A stretch of 64,000 nt of DNA, taken from assembly GCF_011386835.1 (NCBI RefSeq), contig NC_088804.1:37249549-37313548 (forward strand), written 5' to 3'. A program made the position numbers and the translations under genes. The stretch is from Chrysemys picta bellii. Taxonomy: Eukaryota; Chordata; Testudines; Emydidae. Below are positions 38,171 through 50,100 of this stretch, piece by piece; the first letter of the stretch is position 1, and each line of letters opens with the position of its first letter. The notes under the pieces are model-generated. The model did not search any database, had not been told where the DNA came from, and saw only the letters and a program-made list of their open reading frames with translations.

Positions 38171-38209
38171 CCCCCCCCCCTCCTCCTCCTCCTCGGCCCC
38201 CACCCCCAC
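38171..38209 (+). repeat. Pyrimidine tract
   Basis: Ten C, then ctcctcctcctc, then C-rich text; about 480 bases upstream of the HNF4-like start. Confidence 0.9.
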
Positions 38210-38486
38210 TGGCTCAAGTGACTCCACCTGGCATTTTTACAAGGGCAGATGGCAAATGGCAGAGAAAAGTATCATTGAAGTGACCCGAGTGCTAAGTGAC
38301 ATGACCCAGAGCTTTGTCCTGAAAGAACAGTTCAGTGTGTGAATGCCTCACTGCTACACTTTTCAAAATGTTTACACAGGGATTGCCATAAACCACATGG
38401 TGTTGAACCGAGGATGCAATCCAAGCTGATTTAGCCCAGGCCTTATCTGCGTCATATAATCATGATACAGGACACAGACACGCAGG

Positions 38487-38511
38487 TAGAGAGAGAGAGA
38501 GAGAGAGAGAG
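38487..38511 (+). repeat. (GA)n microsatellite
   Basis: About twelve GA units, roughly 180 bases upstream of the first coding exon. Confidence 0.95.
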
Positions 38512-38690
38512 GTAAAGACTGGACCTCTTCCCCTCCAGCCTTCTCTTGGCACTGGGAGGGGACTGTGGGGGAGCTAGGTAATGATTTGTCACTCCAAGGT
38601 CTTGGGGTTGTCTCTCTTTGCAAAGGAAACCTTGGCCATGATTGACAGCAGGGCTGTTTTGGCCTGTTCCGTTGCTGTTGACAAGTAATA

Positions 38691-38805
38691 ATGAAGCTTT
38701 GTCAAGCCATAATGGATATGGATATGCCAGATTATGTCGAATCCCTGGACTCCTCTTACACCATGCTGGAGTTTGAAAACCTGCGGGTGCTGCCAACCAA
38801 CACGG
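38691..38805 (+). CDS. HNF4B: HNF4-family nuclear receptor, first coding exon (AF-1 region)
   Basis: The exon encodes 38 residues plus one base of the next codon. It contains the stretches MDMDMPDY and TMLEFEN, which match the N-terminal activation region (AF-1) of HNF4A made from its P1 promoter; that HNF4A exon also encodes 38 residues. The start is the ATG at 38691: an in-frame TGA lies 12 bases upstream and A is at -3. A second Met follows at codon 8. The exon ends before a GT donor at 38806-38807, phase 1, which fits the next exon. Middle and end residues (VESLDSS, LRVLPTNT) differ from HNF4A and HNF4G as I know them, so I favour HNF4B (NR2A3). Family membership is near certain; the paralogue is an inference. 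Known HNF4 proteins bind DNA as homodimers at DR1 sites and drive liver, gut and kidney genes. Confidence 0.85.
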
Positions 38806-40644
38806 GTGAGATTTCTGCTCAATTCCTCTTAAATAACCCCGGTTACCTTATTGAAAAAGTTGGACGTCTAGAAAAGATAGATAGGAGGTGCAGGGCAAAA
38901 GGTGGAAGGTGTAATATTTAAGGCGAGGAACTATCCGCCTTTGTTGTGGCTGTGGCTGTGGCTGTGTTCAGGCCAGAGTACGATCGTTCCTTTCAAAACT
39001 GAAATGCATGGGGTTGTTTTTAATCATTTATTCAGCCCCCTAGTGTGCTAGGTATGATGCAAGTAAAGACCCTGCCCAGAAGAGCTTGCAACCTGTTACG
39101 AACAGTTTCAATATCTCTGGTGCTCTGTAATATGCATTCTGTTTTATATCTAAGGAGCAGGGAAATTAATTCACACACAAAGAAAAAAATGTTCTCCTAA
39201 AATGACATAGACACAAATGTATGGCGATACTTATAGGGAAAAAAGACAAGTGTATATATACATGGTTTGAGCAATTTAATCCTTATAAGCGCCATCTATG
39301 TTGTTACTCACAAAATACACTGTGGGCTGGGGTCACTTATTCGAACGTTTTTAGCTAGTAAAGTAAATATCCAAATGTTCTGATCACCTACCTGGGAATT
39401 ACAGCTCATTTACTAAGCTTGACCCAAGTCTTTTCAAAACACAAGGAACATGACTGTAATGTGTGCTTGACCCTAGCAAATATCTGCCTTGTCTAGAGAA
39501 CTCCAGGAAAGTTGCACAGCAGCATTTGGGACTGGAGCATTCAGAAGTTTGTTTGATGTCATTTTAAATAGTAAACGCTCTTCTAGAAACACTAATCGTC
39601 CATCGCCTGAAATGTGAGGTGAAGGACACTGTAAATTATGCAATGTAAGGCCAACATCATAAATAAAATTGGGAATAGTCCAGCCTGCCTGGATAGTCTA
39701 AGTAAGTGAAATGTCAAGAGATTTATTCTAGTTAAGATTAATTTCTTACTGCATCACTTATACTTGCTCATTAGTGGTTTCATCAAAAGGAAATCAGGAA
39801 CAACAGCTTTTGAAATGTGTTTTGCCAGCAACTCAAAGTTATTATGCATGCTTATGTGGGACACAAAGGATTTCAGAGCTTATGTTCAAAAGAAAATGAA
39901 AAGGCCCAAAGAAAATTAGAATTGTCAACTGGTCTCAAGAAAAGTTCATCCTTTGGAAAAGAACTTTTGAAAAGTTTGGCAGCTCAAAATTGAGTATATC
40001 AGATTTCATGTTATTTTCACTGAACGGTTTCCATTTGATACTATGTCTTCAGTAAACATGTTTTGCCCTGGCACTCACTTCTTGAACAAGAAACATTTTT
40101 TATCTATTGCACAAATTGTCCCCAAATCCATTGTAATTGTGACATAAAACCCTGTATTGTTGTGGTGTTTCATTAGGTAAAAATTACAGGCTCAGTTTTT
40201 TCTAAAGGCGAAGGCTATCTAGGTTGGTATTGGGCTATTTGCCTTATTGTTAATAAGTAACTGGCTCTCTCAGGAACTAGCTGTTTTGAAATTAGCTTGT
40301 TTGTCTTTGGTAAGTAGCCTCTTCTACTGTTTGTAAGAATAGTTTTAAAAAGAGAGGGGAAATCTCTCTGCATGAAAATGTATTCTAAACCAACAGCATT
40401 CAGGATGCATGACTTCCCAATCTGTTTTAGCAATATTTTTACAAAGTATTAAAATAAAAAAATATTCTCACTTTAGATAGTGTTTATAAAAACCCAGGGA
40501 ATTAGTTCAAATTAAATCTATATACATTTTTTTAGGACCCTAGTTTGCCCCACTGAAACCAATGGAAATTTGGCTCTACACTTTAGTGGGAGCAGGAGCA
40601 GGTCTTCAATATATATATTCTAATGAATTTAGGGCCTTATTCTG

Positions 40645-40745
40645 AGTTTACAAGAGTCTGATCATCCTTACACTGGTATAAATCCAGTGACTTCAGTGGA
40701 GTGACTCCTGATTTACCCTGGGGTAAATGAAAGCAGAATCAGGCC
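40645..40745. repeat. Short palindromic interspersed repeat
   Basis: ccttacactggtataaatcc, agtgacttcagtggagtgac and cagaatcaggccc are the same element as at 246 and 1203. Confidence 0.55.
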
Positions 40746-41499
40746 CTTAAGCCTCTTTCTAAAATCTATGAATCACTTAATGAAATTAAATGGCAGCAAA
40801 TTTAAAATGGAGAACAGGAAATTCTAGGTCTTTTTGTGATTTATAATTAACCTGTGGAACTCACTACTGCAAGATATTATAGAAGCCAATAGTGATTACG
40901 GGTTTATTTTAAAATATAAGTAAGATATAAAGGTATATTTAAAAATAGAATGTGTAATTATACTTATCTTTTTTTTTAAATCCTAGCTAAGGGCTCTCAG
41001 TCCTCAAATTTCAAGCCATAAAATGATCATGAGCTGAGAACAGGAACTTATTTCCTTTGTGGAGTATATTAATGCACTATATTTGGGTGACGTACACTTT
41101 CCTTTGAAATATATAACACTAGTGATTCTAAGAGAGAGGATACCAGACTAGCAGGAAGATTGGTCTGTTCCAGTATGGCAGTGGTAGAGGGTGTTAGTCT
41201 AAATGTTTCCTTAACATTTAAAATAATCATAGTTTTGTGTTTGTATAATTACGGTAGCTATGGATAAAAAGTTATGTTCAAAGGAGCTCAGTGAAATTGT
41301 CAGTTCTTCTGGGTTAAGCTAGTAGAATTGGACACTTGTCAAATACTGTGGCAATATCAGAAACACCTCTTGAAATTTGGCTTTCCTGTAAAATTAGTAT
41401 TTCCTTTATACAGCTTATCAAAGATAAGTTGTACCCACAAACTAATAATAAGTGGGCAATAAGTTAAGTGGAGCTAGTTAGCCAAAAGGTGAGTATATA

Positions 41500-41850
41500 T
41501 CATGAAAAATTTCAAAGGAAATGAACATTTTTCATTTATTTCAAAGGTTTACATGATTTTTAATGAACAATTTCAAAATGAACTATTTGGAATTTTTTCA
41601 AGAATTGTATTTTTTTTATTTTCATGAGGGAAAAAAAGCTATTTTCTCTTGCTTTTCTTCTATTCTCCTTTGGAATCTGGGAGGAGAGGTAAAAAAGCAA
41701 GAGAAAGTATTTTTCCCAATGAAAATTAAAACTTTTGTCAAAAATAGAAAATTTCAAGGAAACTATTGTTGTTTTGTAAAACATTTTTGCTTTCTTTGAA
41801 ATACCATTTGTCATCAAAATTTGCCATTAATCGAACAATTTCAACCAACT
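41500..41850. repeat. AT-rich repeat (family C)
   Basis: catgaaaaatttcaaaggaa at the left and tcgaacaatttcaaccaac at the right; interior reads as tttc/gaaa runs. Confidence 0.5.
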
Positions 41851-42761
41851 CTTGAGTTAACCCTACTTTTTTGTTAGCTATTATAATTTTCTTTTTACAT
41901 GAGGGAAGCCTATGAATTAATTCTGAATCTTCAAGCTTCTTAGTACTTTATATACAATTGGCAAATGTGGTTAATGTAGCAATGGTTAATTCAGAAATGA
42001 ATAAAGGAATCCACTGCGGGAGTGGAAGAGGGCATTACAATTTTGTCTATTTCAGACAGAAAGAGTGGCCAAAAAAAAAAAGAGGGAAAATCAATGTTAG
42101 TCTTTTCTTTCCTTTATACCGTGTTATTAACTGGAGAAATATTCCTTCTTGGTACAATCTTGTTTTATTTTATCTTGGCTACAATTGCATCTATCTTGTT
42201 ACTTAGTTCTTTATGTGGTGCTCATCACATATTTCATCACAGTTATCATTTTTTCTGTAAATTTACATTAATCACTTGGCCAATTGCAGAATAAATAAAG
42301 CTCCCGTCTTTGGTGATTCCTTTACCTTCCATAGCATTCAACCGCCAAACTGAGTCTGAAGAGTTTAACTTGACCCTTTTAAAAACTCACTCTCAGCCAA
42401 GCTGCAATCTGACCCTTGTACAGTCATAGTTAAGGACAAGTCCAGCTAATGAAGATAATTTTAAAGCAATAAGAAATGTTCTGCCAGTCAGAGGGTGTGA
42501 GTGCCTGAATAGTCCACAAGGTAGCAAGCATGCTGATAGCTCTCTGATAGGTCAGTTACTGTGTGAGTTTAGGAACAGTTAATCTAGGCTGGTTTTGATT
42601 TTGATCTTTAAAATACCTCACCTCGGATTGTTGGGGGTTGCAAAACTGATTTATAATGTATTTGAATTGCATCAGAGCCACGTTTCAAAGTGGACTCCAA
42701 TCCTGCCTCTGAATTTGCATGCTGCCGTTTTGGAGCTGACAATGCCACTCACATTTTTGTG

Positions 42762-42776
42762 CCCCCCCCCCCCCCC
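42762..42776 (+). repeat. Poly-C run
   Basis: Fifteen C in a row, in HNF4 intron 1; prone to length errors in assembly. Confidence 0.95.
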
Positions 42777-43289
42777 AATTTAGATTTACAAACAAAAACT
42801 GAAAATCTGGCACATTTAAATCCAGTTTTAGTGCATTCAAAATTGGTAACTGAACACTATATGCACCCCATATGCCCCTTTTGCTATATCACTTTAGGTG
42901 CATAAACAGTTTTTTAAAATGAGGACTTAGATTCCTGCAAAGATATAATAGGCAGTGGGGGCATGGATGGAAGGCTCTATCATCCCTCTACAGATATCCA
43001 CTAAAGACTTTATCATTACTGGAGGTAGCTCTGAAAAGCAAAATTCAGATCTGAAGTGAATTCTGAGCCCTAGTCCAAATTTTGGGGCATTCAAATCTTG
43101 GGTGTTGATTAAGGCCCATTTTCTCTTCTTATTTATTGTTTGTATTGCAGTAGTATCTAGTAGACTCCACCAAGATCAGGGCCCCAATCTAAATAAACAA
43201 AACAAAGAGGTTGGAGGAGAAAGAGAGGTGACTGTCCAAGGGCAAGTGGCAGTTCAGTAATTAAGCTGAGAATTAAACCCAGGTAGCAT

Positions 43290-43460
43290 AAATTTCACAA
43301 GGAGCGGTAGCTGACTGGTTAAGGCACTTGACTGCAATCACAGAAGTCATGGATTCGTCTTGCTCAGTCTCACACTGAAAGGTTACCTCCTGCTCACCCA
43401 GCTGCAGAATGGGTACCTGTTCCATAAGGTTAGGGAAGTCAAAGTTGGTTAAACATGATG
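43290..43460 (+). repeat. tRNA-derived SINE relic
   Basis: ggtagctgactggttaaggc has an A-box-like word and gtcatggattcgtcttgc a decayed B box, followed by MIR-like core text (cagctgcagaatgggtacct). Confidence 0.5.
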
Positions 43461-44579
43461 GTAGCTGCATCAGTCCGTTGTGTACTGTTGGCTGCGGAAA
43501 CTGACATGCCTAATCATGTCAGCATGGTGAGCCATATAAGACAGACTTTGCTCTTCAGTCTCAACCACAAAACCACCCTTTCTCTCATTTGCTGTAATTG
43601 CCTAATTTCATTTCATCCATGCTATGCTATGCTTATACACAGTATATACCAGAGATAATTTCTGGTCTCCTATCTAGATCTGAACTTTCCTGAGTTTGAC
43701 AGAGGTTTTCATATAATTTTTAGCTATCAGGCTAGGCTATAAATTCCCAGATTTTATGTTGATGATACATCACTTCTGAAACTCAGGCAAGTCTTGGATT
43801 TCGAGAGTAATTTTTCTGCCAGAGAATTTTGGCAGCAAATACGCCTCAGTGATACTCCCAGGGAGTAGACTGATATTTTCACTGCAATGACAATTCTATT
43901 CTGTTCAGAAACCACCCAGGACTAAGATCAGCTTTTCAGACTGTATCTAATGGCTGGTCTCTGTTGGAAAGAACACCACTAGATGCACCCTTCTAGCAGA
44001 AGACCAACAGACGTCTCACAGGAAAAATTTTAGGAAAGGTTCTGTTTAAAGACAGTTCTGTTATATTATGGGGACGAGCAACTGTGACTGTTACACAATG
44101 CTGTGTTTTTATGTTGGACTAAGTATATGTCCTCTAGTGACTATGTATCTCTGCCTTTCTTAGTAGAGCTCAGTCCACCCGCACGCACCCCCAAATTTTG
44201 TGTAGGTTGGAAATCCAGATCCGACATTTGCCACTTGAGCACGTGTCTAGTGACATTTTCATGAAAACAGGATTTTTGTTTTTCATTTGCTCTTCCTTAT
44301 TCGGAGTCAGTCAGTAGTTTGTGACTGGGTATAAATAGTGATTTGACATTTGTACGCACACTGGCTGAGCTGCTAACTACTGCCAACCATATCACTATCA
44401 TCTTCTGAAAAGGACACGTCAGTGCACACGGTGGCCTGAACTTTGGACTGATTTACGCGGCATTGGGTTAATGAATCCTGGCCTAATTTTACAGCTATAC
44501 AATTCCATTGAAGTCAGTGACATTTTCATGGGTGTAAATTAGAGCAGAATTGGTCCTTAACTTCAAAGAGATCATGAGA

Positions 44580-44637
44580 CTCCTATGATGCACCATGGTT
44601 TCTCAGCCACAGGGAGAAACTGTGGTGCATCATGGGA
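44580..44637. repeat. Hairpin with a ZNF143/SBS-like motif
   Basis: ctatgatgcaccatggtttc and gaaactgtggtgcatcatgg are inverted arms. On the minus strand the right side reads actacacctcccatgatgc, close to the SBS motif bound by ZNF143. A similar word, actatatctcccatggtgc, is at 49735. Confidence 0.5.
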
Positions 44638-44727
44638 GGTGTAGTCTGGCCAGAACTGGGTCCATAGAAGAGGACGGGGAACCCAGAACTACAACTTCCA
44701 CTAGGCAGATGCAGAGATTAATGCCAA

Positions 44728-44865
44728 CTTGAAACAAAATGAAATGTTTATTTCTCATTTTCCCATTGGAACATTCTCCCAACTGATCTTTTCTCAGAGA
44801 AAATTTTGATGAAACCTCTTCTGATGAGAAAATGTTTCATTTAAATTTTTTCGACCAGCTCTAAT
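44728..44865. repeat. AT-rich repeat (family C), end gcgagctggtc-type
   Basis: gagaaaattttgatgaaacc and ttttttcgaccagctctaat; the latter is the inverted end of this family (compare agggctggttgaaaattt at 49143). Confidence 0.6.
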
Positions 44866-45829
44866 GATCATCAACATTGTGGGTGTACTTAGATACAGTG
44901 AGCTACCAGTGTGTTAATAAAGGGCCAGATTATGCCCCACTTACTCACTGAGTAATGCCTTGCTCACTGAAAATCAATGGGACTGCCGCTGAGGTGAGCT
45001 TGGTGTGAGAAAGGCTAGCAGAACTGGGTCCCAAAAGTCTGGAGCTGAAGCCTGCAGCCTTTGCTCAAGCAAAACTCCCATTGACTTAGGACCAGGTAGG
45101 GAAACCCTCACTGATGTTGTGAGCAGTTACTCACCCAGAGTTTCACAGTCTGGCCCTTTGCTGGGATATTTGCCCATCAGAACTGGGCTCTATTGAAAAA
45201 TGAAAAGCCCATTGGATCCAAATCCTGTCCTGAGTTGCCTTGGCCCATCTCCACTGAAGTCAATGTGGGTTGCATAGACGTAACTGAGAGAATTGACCTC
45301 CTGATTGATAATGTTTGTAGTGCAATTTTTTTTTTTTTACTAGAACTCAAAATCAAATAACCAGTGAGACTTTGTTCATTGTGGCCAGGATAACTGTATG
45401 CTTGTTCAGAAAAGAAATAGGTGGGTCAAGAAGCTTCGGCTGATATTGACACAATACAGTACGCTGGAGATATTGTTCCAATAGAGTCCATTCTATGCTT
45501 AACCGTCACAAATGTAAGACTGGCAAGATCAGTGTAAACTTGGGTTATCTGCTGCCTACTGCTTTAACTTGTGCGATATTGAGCACCTTTTCCAAAGGGC
45601 TGACCACTCACCACTCATTGACATCAGTCAAAGCTGGGGGCACCGCACCTCAGAGAATTTGAACAGTAGCAAATTGTGATTCCTGCACATATTATTGGCT
45701 AAGAATTATGCACTTATTATTAATCATTATTTATTTATTTTATTAAGCTACTTTTTGTCCCCTATCCCATATGTATGGCTTACTTGTTTGCCTCATCCAC
45801 CTGTTACATCTTGTCATTTAGTGTAAAAG

Positions 45830-45955
45830 CGTTTGGGGGCCAGGGCTGTCACTTTTTATGTTTGTACAATGCCTAGCACACCGCGACCCTGACCATCTTG
45901 CTCACTAGGCACTACCACATTAATAATAATAATAATAATAATAATTAATCATTAA
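45830..45955 (+). repeat. L2-like tail with (AAT)n
   Basis: tttgggggccagggctgtca and gtacaatgcctagcacac, then an AAT microsatellite at 45920-45946. Confidence 0.55.
45920..45946 (+). repeat. (AAT)n microsatellite
   Basis: Nine perfect AAT-type units. Confidence 0.95.
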
Positions 45956-45965
45956 TGAAGAAGTC

Positions 45966-46203
45966 ACTAGAATTGGTAGACATTTTTTGGTTGAAAAAGT
46001 ATCTTCAACAAAAATATAGCGTTTCATCAAAAACAAATGTCACTTTTGGGGTAAAAATGTTCGTTTTTTGAAAACCAAAGACTTTTAGGTTTTCATGGGA
46101 AAAACCTTTTTTTTTTCTTGTGAAATTTTGATGAAAATGAAATGAAGCAAATTTCTTTTTGAAATTTCCCTTATAAAACAATTAGCATTTTCTGACCACC
46201 TCT
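45966..46203. repeat. AT-rich repeat (family C)
   Basis: gaattggtagacattttttg to gcattttctgaccacctctg, with inverted-type ends. Confidence 0.55.
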
Positions 46204-46303
46204 GATGGCCACCCATTCTAACTGGGAAGAACATTCTCAGAGTTTTAATTCTGAGTATCCTTCGGGGTCCTGTGTTACCTCTTCCTATTTGGGCTTGCTA
46301 TTC

Positions 46304-46627
46304 CAGTGTTTCTCAAACTCGGGTCGCCGCTTGATCAGGGAAAGCCCCTGGTGGGCCAGGCCGGTTTGTTTACCTGTCCCATCTGCAGACCCGGCCGATC
46401 GCGGCTCCCACTGGCTGCGGTTCGCCGCTGTGGGCCAATGGGAGCTGCTGGAAGCGGCGGCCAGTAAGTCCCTGCGCTTCCAGCAGCTCCCATTGGCCTG
46501 GAGCAGCGAACCGCAGCCAATGGGAGCCGCGATCAGCCGGACCTGCGGACGGGGCAGGTAAACAAACCGGTCCGGCCCGCCAGGGGCTTTCCCTGCACAA
46601 GCAGCGACCCCAGGTTGAGAAACACTG
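46304..46627. mobile_element. hAT MITE, in HNF4 intron 1
   Basis: Ends cagtgtttctcaaactcggg and the inverted ttgagaaacactg; the shared hexamer gctatt on each flank is a partial duplication. Interior matches the 13642 copy (gatcgcggctcccactgg). About 680 bases upstream of exon 2. Confidence 0.85.
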
Positions 46628-47310
46628 CTATTGACTTTGATGATGATCTCACGACATCACAGAGTCAGGCCCTATATACTGAAAAACACAGTCCTGACTA
46701 ATGCTAACACAAACCTTCCGCCTGGGCACCCCTGAAGAAGCAATCAGCGTCATCTGGCTCTTTTCAAAAGTGTCTCATTTCCAAACTGCACCACAATTAT
46801 AAGGATTAAGAGGAAGGCTGGTCTTGTGGTTAAAGTCAGTGCAGAATTTTCAAAAATGTGTAAATTGTAAGGGCCAAATTTTCACAGTGGTGTCAATTTC
46901 ATCCTCTAAAACTTGTGCCTGCAAGTTTTGTGAGGGCATGAGATGTGGATTCTTAATATTAGCTATTTAACTGCCTAACTTACACACCCAACAGCTCCCA
47001 TTAAAGTCCATGGAAAGACCTTCATTAACCTTGATAGGAGGCAGTGGTAGCTGTGGCTTCAGGGCTTGTTGGAAGAAATTTAGAAGTTGTTTTCAACAAA
47101 ATGGCCCTGTGCACATCCTTGTTAGTACTTCGAGGGTGCTGAAAATGGTATGGATTCCCGCTCTGCCTAGAAGCAATGGCATAGGGGTGGTGTGTGTACA
47201 TATGTTTAGGGTGGAGGGTGGGGTTGTATAATTATGTGCATATTTCAATGCTTTCATTTCTCCCTGGTTCTTGCTGAAAAGGCCTAACTGACTCTGTGTC
47301 CGGTCTGCAG

Positions 47311-47482
47311 AAGCCATACCAGCAGAGTCGACAAATGCCAGCCTGCTAGCCAATGGCATCAGCTCCTTGTGCTCCATCTGTGGGGATCGAGCCACTGGGA
47401 AACATTATGGGGCTTCCAGCTGCGATGGCTGCAAAGGGTTCTTCAGAAGAAGTGTCCGCAAGAATCACGTCTATTCGTGCAG
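47311..47482 (+). CDS. HNF4B: HNF4-family nuclear receptor, exon 2 (linker and first zinc finger)
   Basis: This exon follows a strong acceptor: a branch-like ctaactg near 47284, a pyrimidine-rich stretch, and AG at 47309-47310. Joined to exon 1 it gives a short linker ([19 protein letters not shown]) and then the first zinc finger of the DNA-binding domain. The finger has cysteine pairs CSIC and CDGC 13 residues apart, the P-box CDGCKG, and the HNF4 signature [11 protein letters not shown]. It ends in KNHVYSC with the Arg codon split as ag|g across the intron, before a GT donor at 47483. The finger is nearly identical to HNF4A; KNHV rather than KNHM and the novel linker are the visible differences. 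The linker is the best region for telling paralogues apart, and it matches neither HNF4A nor HNF4G as I recall them. Confidence 0.95.
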
Positions 47483-47504
47483 GTATTAAACACTTCCGGG
47501 CTTT

Positions 47505-47635
47505 GACATTGTAAACTCTTTGGGGCAGAGACCATCTCCTACTATGTCTCTGTACAGTGCCTGGCACAATGGGGCCTCTATCTCAGTTTGGGCCACAGGC
47601 GGTACTGTAATATACATAATAATAATGAAATCTGG
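47505..47635 (+). repeat. L2-like 3' tail
   Basis: attgtaaactctttggggca, gtacagtgcctggcacaat and ataataataatga form a tail found repeatedly in amniote genomes. It starts 22 bases after exon 2. Confidence 0.55.
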
Positions 47636-47835
47636 TTTTCTGAGCACAGGATTGGGAGCCGGGAATTCCTGAATTCTAGTTCCATCTCTGACCTTGATTC
47701 CTTCTGTTACCTGAAATAATCCACTTGATGTTTCTGTTTCTCACTTTCCCCACCTGCAAAATAGGGGACAATTAAATCCCCAGGGAACTTTTGAGGATTG
47801 GTTAATGTATGTAAAGCACTAAGGTTCTCACTGGG
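47636..47835 (+). repeat. MIR-like relic
   Basis: Words such as gaattcctgaattctagttc, tttccccacctgcaaaatag and gtaaagcactaaggttctc follow the MIR order. Confidence 0.5.
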
Positions 47836-48501
47836 TAACCCAACGATCTTAGCGAATGCCATAGTGGCAGGAAGTCAAAGTTCCACGGCCTGGTTTCCAA
47901 ACAGGGGGATTATTGCATTTTCTCTGTGTTAATTACAATTTAAATCTGCAGGTTTCCAAAGCTTCTTTTTTCATTTTGTTTTTTAAAAACACATAAAGGC
48001 TTGCATATTGCCATATATTGATTATTCTACAAAAATGGGGGAAGCTATGATTCATCTACATTCTGGCACGCAAAAGTATACCCAGGAGGATTATTTGCTA
48101 GGAATGGGCCATAAATGATACAGCAGTTATCTTGGTTGACTTTAGAAAGATGTTGTTTACTTAAAAGAAGGGAAAAAAGTATAGAGGATTATTCATATAG
48201 AACTGGAACTTGAGAAGTTTCATTCTGCTGCAGCGATATTCCTCAGTTAAAGGCGTTCCAACCTTGTAAAACACTTGCCTCCCTGTTCATTTTAGATGAA
48301 CCTGCATATAAGGCACTTATCACTCCAGAATACTCCATCCACAGAAGACAATGGGTTGATGGATTGCACTTCCCCCAACCAAATATATTTAATCTCAGCA
48401 GGAAAATGGAAATCTCTTCAGATTTCTCAGAGCTGCTGCTCCCGTCTTCCCAAGATTAAAGTAGTTATTTCACTGTATTATCCCTTTAGAATCTATGAAT
48501 T

Positions 48502-48681
48502 GGGAGGAGGGATAGCTCAGTGGTTTGCATATTGGCCTACTAAACCCAGGTTGTGAGTTCAATCCTTGAGGGAACCACTTAGGGATCTGGGGCAAAATCA
48601 GTACTTGGTCCAGCTAGTGAAGGCAGTGGGCTGGACTCAATGACTTTTCAAGGTCCCTTCCAGCTCTAGGAGATAAGATAT
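48502..48681 (+). mobile_element. tRNA-derived SINE (tortoise Pol III/SINE type)
   Basis: The head has an A box tagctcagtgg (48513-48523) and B box gttcaatcc (48557-48565), the internal RNA polymerase III promoter of a tRNA. The tail (ggactcaatgacttttcaag, cccttccagctctagg) resembles the CR1 3' end, as known for turtle SINEs that borrow CR1 enzymes. It is on the sense strand of the HNF4-like gene. Confidence 0.88.
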
Positions 48682-49142
48682 TGCCCTTAATTAATTAATT
48701 TATTTTTACTTATGAATCACAGTGTGATACTTTGCATCTTAGGGAAGAGCTTCTGATTCAAATCCAACTCAATGACAAGCACCCACCAAGCATCCTCTGA
48801 ATCGCTATTTGGGCCATTCTGTCCTTAGCTTCGCTCAGAGCAACATTGTTTATCACAGATGCCAATTCCTCAGAGAGTTCTTGGGTTGTTAATCAGGCTG
48901 CTGTGCCATTCTGTGAAACCAATGGATGTTTTTTGACCATACGGGAGCACAGCTTTTTCCTTTGGTAGATTCATGCTCCATTGGTCTCACTTTTTAAAAG
49001 TTGTCATGTGTACTTACTGCTCATGAAACGTACCAGGTTGTGGTTTCTGGAGGCTGAAAATGCTTTGTCTAGCCACAGAACAGGTACAGCAGGGGTGGCA
49101 TGGAGTCACATTGCCCTGTCAATGTGTGTCAAGTCTAAACTA

Positions 49143-49350
49143 GGGCTGGTTGAAAATTTGTCATCAAAACTACTTTTTGACAGGAAATTGGGTTTTCCAC
49201 TAACTAAAAAATTTCGTGAAAAAAATCTGCTTCCTACTGAAAATTTTGATCACAAACTAAATGCCTAAAAAATGAAAAGCTTGTGGTTTCCAGTAAAAAA
49301 AAACAAAAACAAAAAAAATCCAACCACACATTTTGACCAAACCCCAATAT
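49143..49350. repeat. AT-rich repeat (family C)
   Basis: agggctggttgaaaatttgt at the left, then aaatttcgtgaaaaaaatct; the right end is indistinct. Confidence 0.55.
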
Positions 49351-49644
49351 TTCTATTCTTAAAGGCATCATGGTGCTATATGAGAGTTGTCACTGGAGGG
49401 ATTTTACCCTTTGTCTGAGGCCTGCGGGTGTGGGTCACTTGCTAGGATTATTTGGGTATATCTCACTTAATCATTTCCCTGCCATTGTGGGGGGCCTCAG
49501 GCATTAGGTGCACCTCGGTCCCTCCTATTCTTTGCCTGTGGCACTTAATATTGTCTGTGTCTCCTGTGGGCTGTAATACTGTGGTCTAATTTCAATTGTT
49601 GGGTTTAGTGTGCAGGTGTTGGAGGCCTGACTTTCCTGTATTTT

Positions 49645-49702
49645 ATAGACTAGATGATCTAACGGTCCCTTCTGGCCTTAAACTCTATGACTCCCTGATT
49701 CC
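49645..49702 (+). mobile_element. CR1 tail fragment
   Basis: tatagactagatgatctaac followed by ggtcccttctggcctt and ctctatgactcc: a short CR1 3' end in HNF4 intron 2. Confidence 0.65.
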
Positions 49703-49849
49703 CATTCTCCCATATAGGCAGGCTCCTTGGCAAGACTATATCTCCCATGGTGCACTGTGGGAAGGAACTCCTAGCACACACTTCTTCCCATCACCAAGAC
49801 CATCTATAGACAGGACAGACCAAGGGACATGGTAAAAGACTGCAGAGCT

Positions 49850-50100
49850 TTTATTTTTGCCAAAATTTTCAGCAGAAGAAAAACCTGTTGTATTATATCA
49901 TATAAAAGAAAACTTTAACACAAAGAGTCGTTTCAAAAAGGAAAAATTGAAACATTCCATTCCAAAAAAGTCGAAACGGAACATCTCAACCTTATCAGAA
50001 AGCTGGATTACATTTTTTTCCCCAAAATGAAATTTTGTCAAAATCAGCACGTTTCCATTAAATATTTCACTTTCGATGCATCAGCATTTTCCAAGCCAAC
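49850..50100. repeat. AT-rich repeat (family C)
   Basis: ttgccaaaattttcagcag, gaaacattccattccaaaa and attttccaagccaacccc. Confidence 0.5.

Larger units (their letters stand above)
38093..38690 (+). promoter_or_regulatory. Presumed upstream/promoter region of the HNF4-like gene
   Basis: The sequence lies directly upstream of the first coding exon and should contain the transcription start, by analogy with the HNF4A P1 promoter. I see no clear TATA box. Nuclear-receptor-like half-sites are visible at about 38596 (aaggtc) and 38620 (caaagg). A pyrimidine tract (38171-38209, mostly C and CTC) and a GA run (38487-38511) are the notable low-complexity parts. The transcription start is not determinable from sequence alone. 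Confidence 0.3.
38806..47310 (+). other. HNF4-like gene, intron 1
   Basis: About 8.5 kb between phase-1 GT and AG sites. It holds palindromic short repeats (40645-40745), AT-rich DNA-transposon-like repeats (41500-41850, 44728-44865, 45966-46203), a poly-C run, a MIR-like relic (43290-43460), a ZNF143-motif hairpin (44580-44637), an L2-like tail (45830-45955) and a hAT MITE (46304-46627). No further exon was recognised; an alternative P2-type first exon could be hidden here or upstream. Confidence 0.85.

Noticed and set aside
42022..42294. 90-codon frame with hydrophobic stretches
   Set aside because: AT-rich chance frame overlapping another; no homology recognised.
48502..48575. A true tRNA gene
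   Set aside because: A and B boxes are present, but the sequence continues into a SINE tail and does not form a full cloverleaf.
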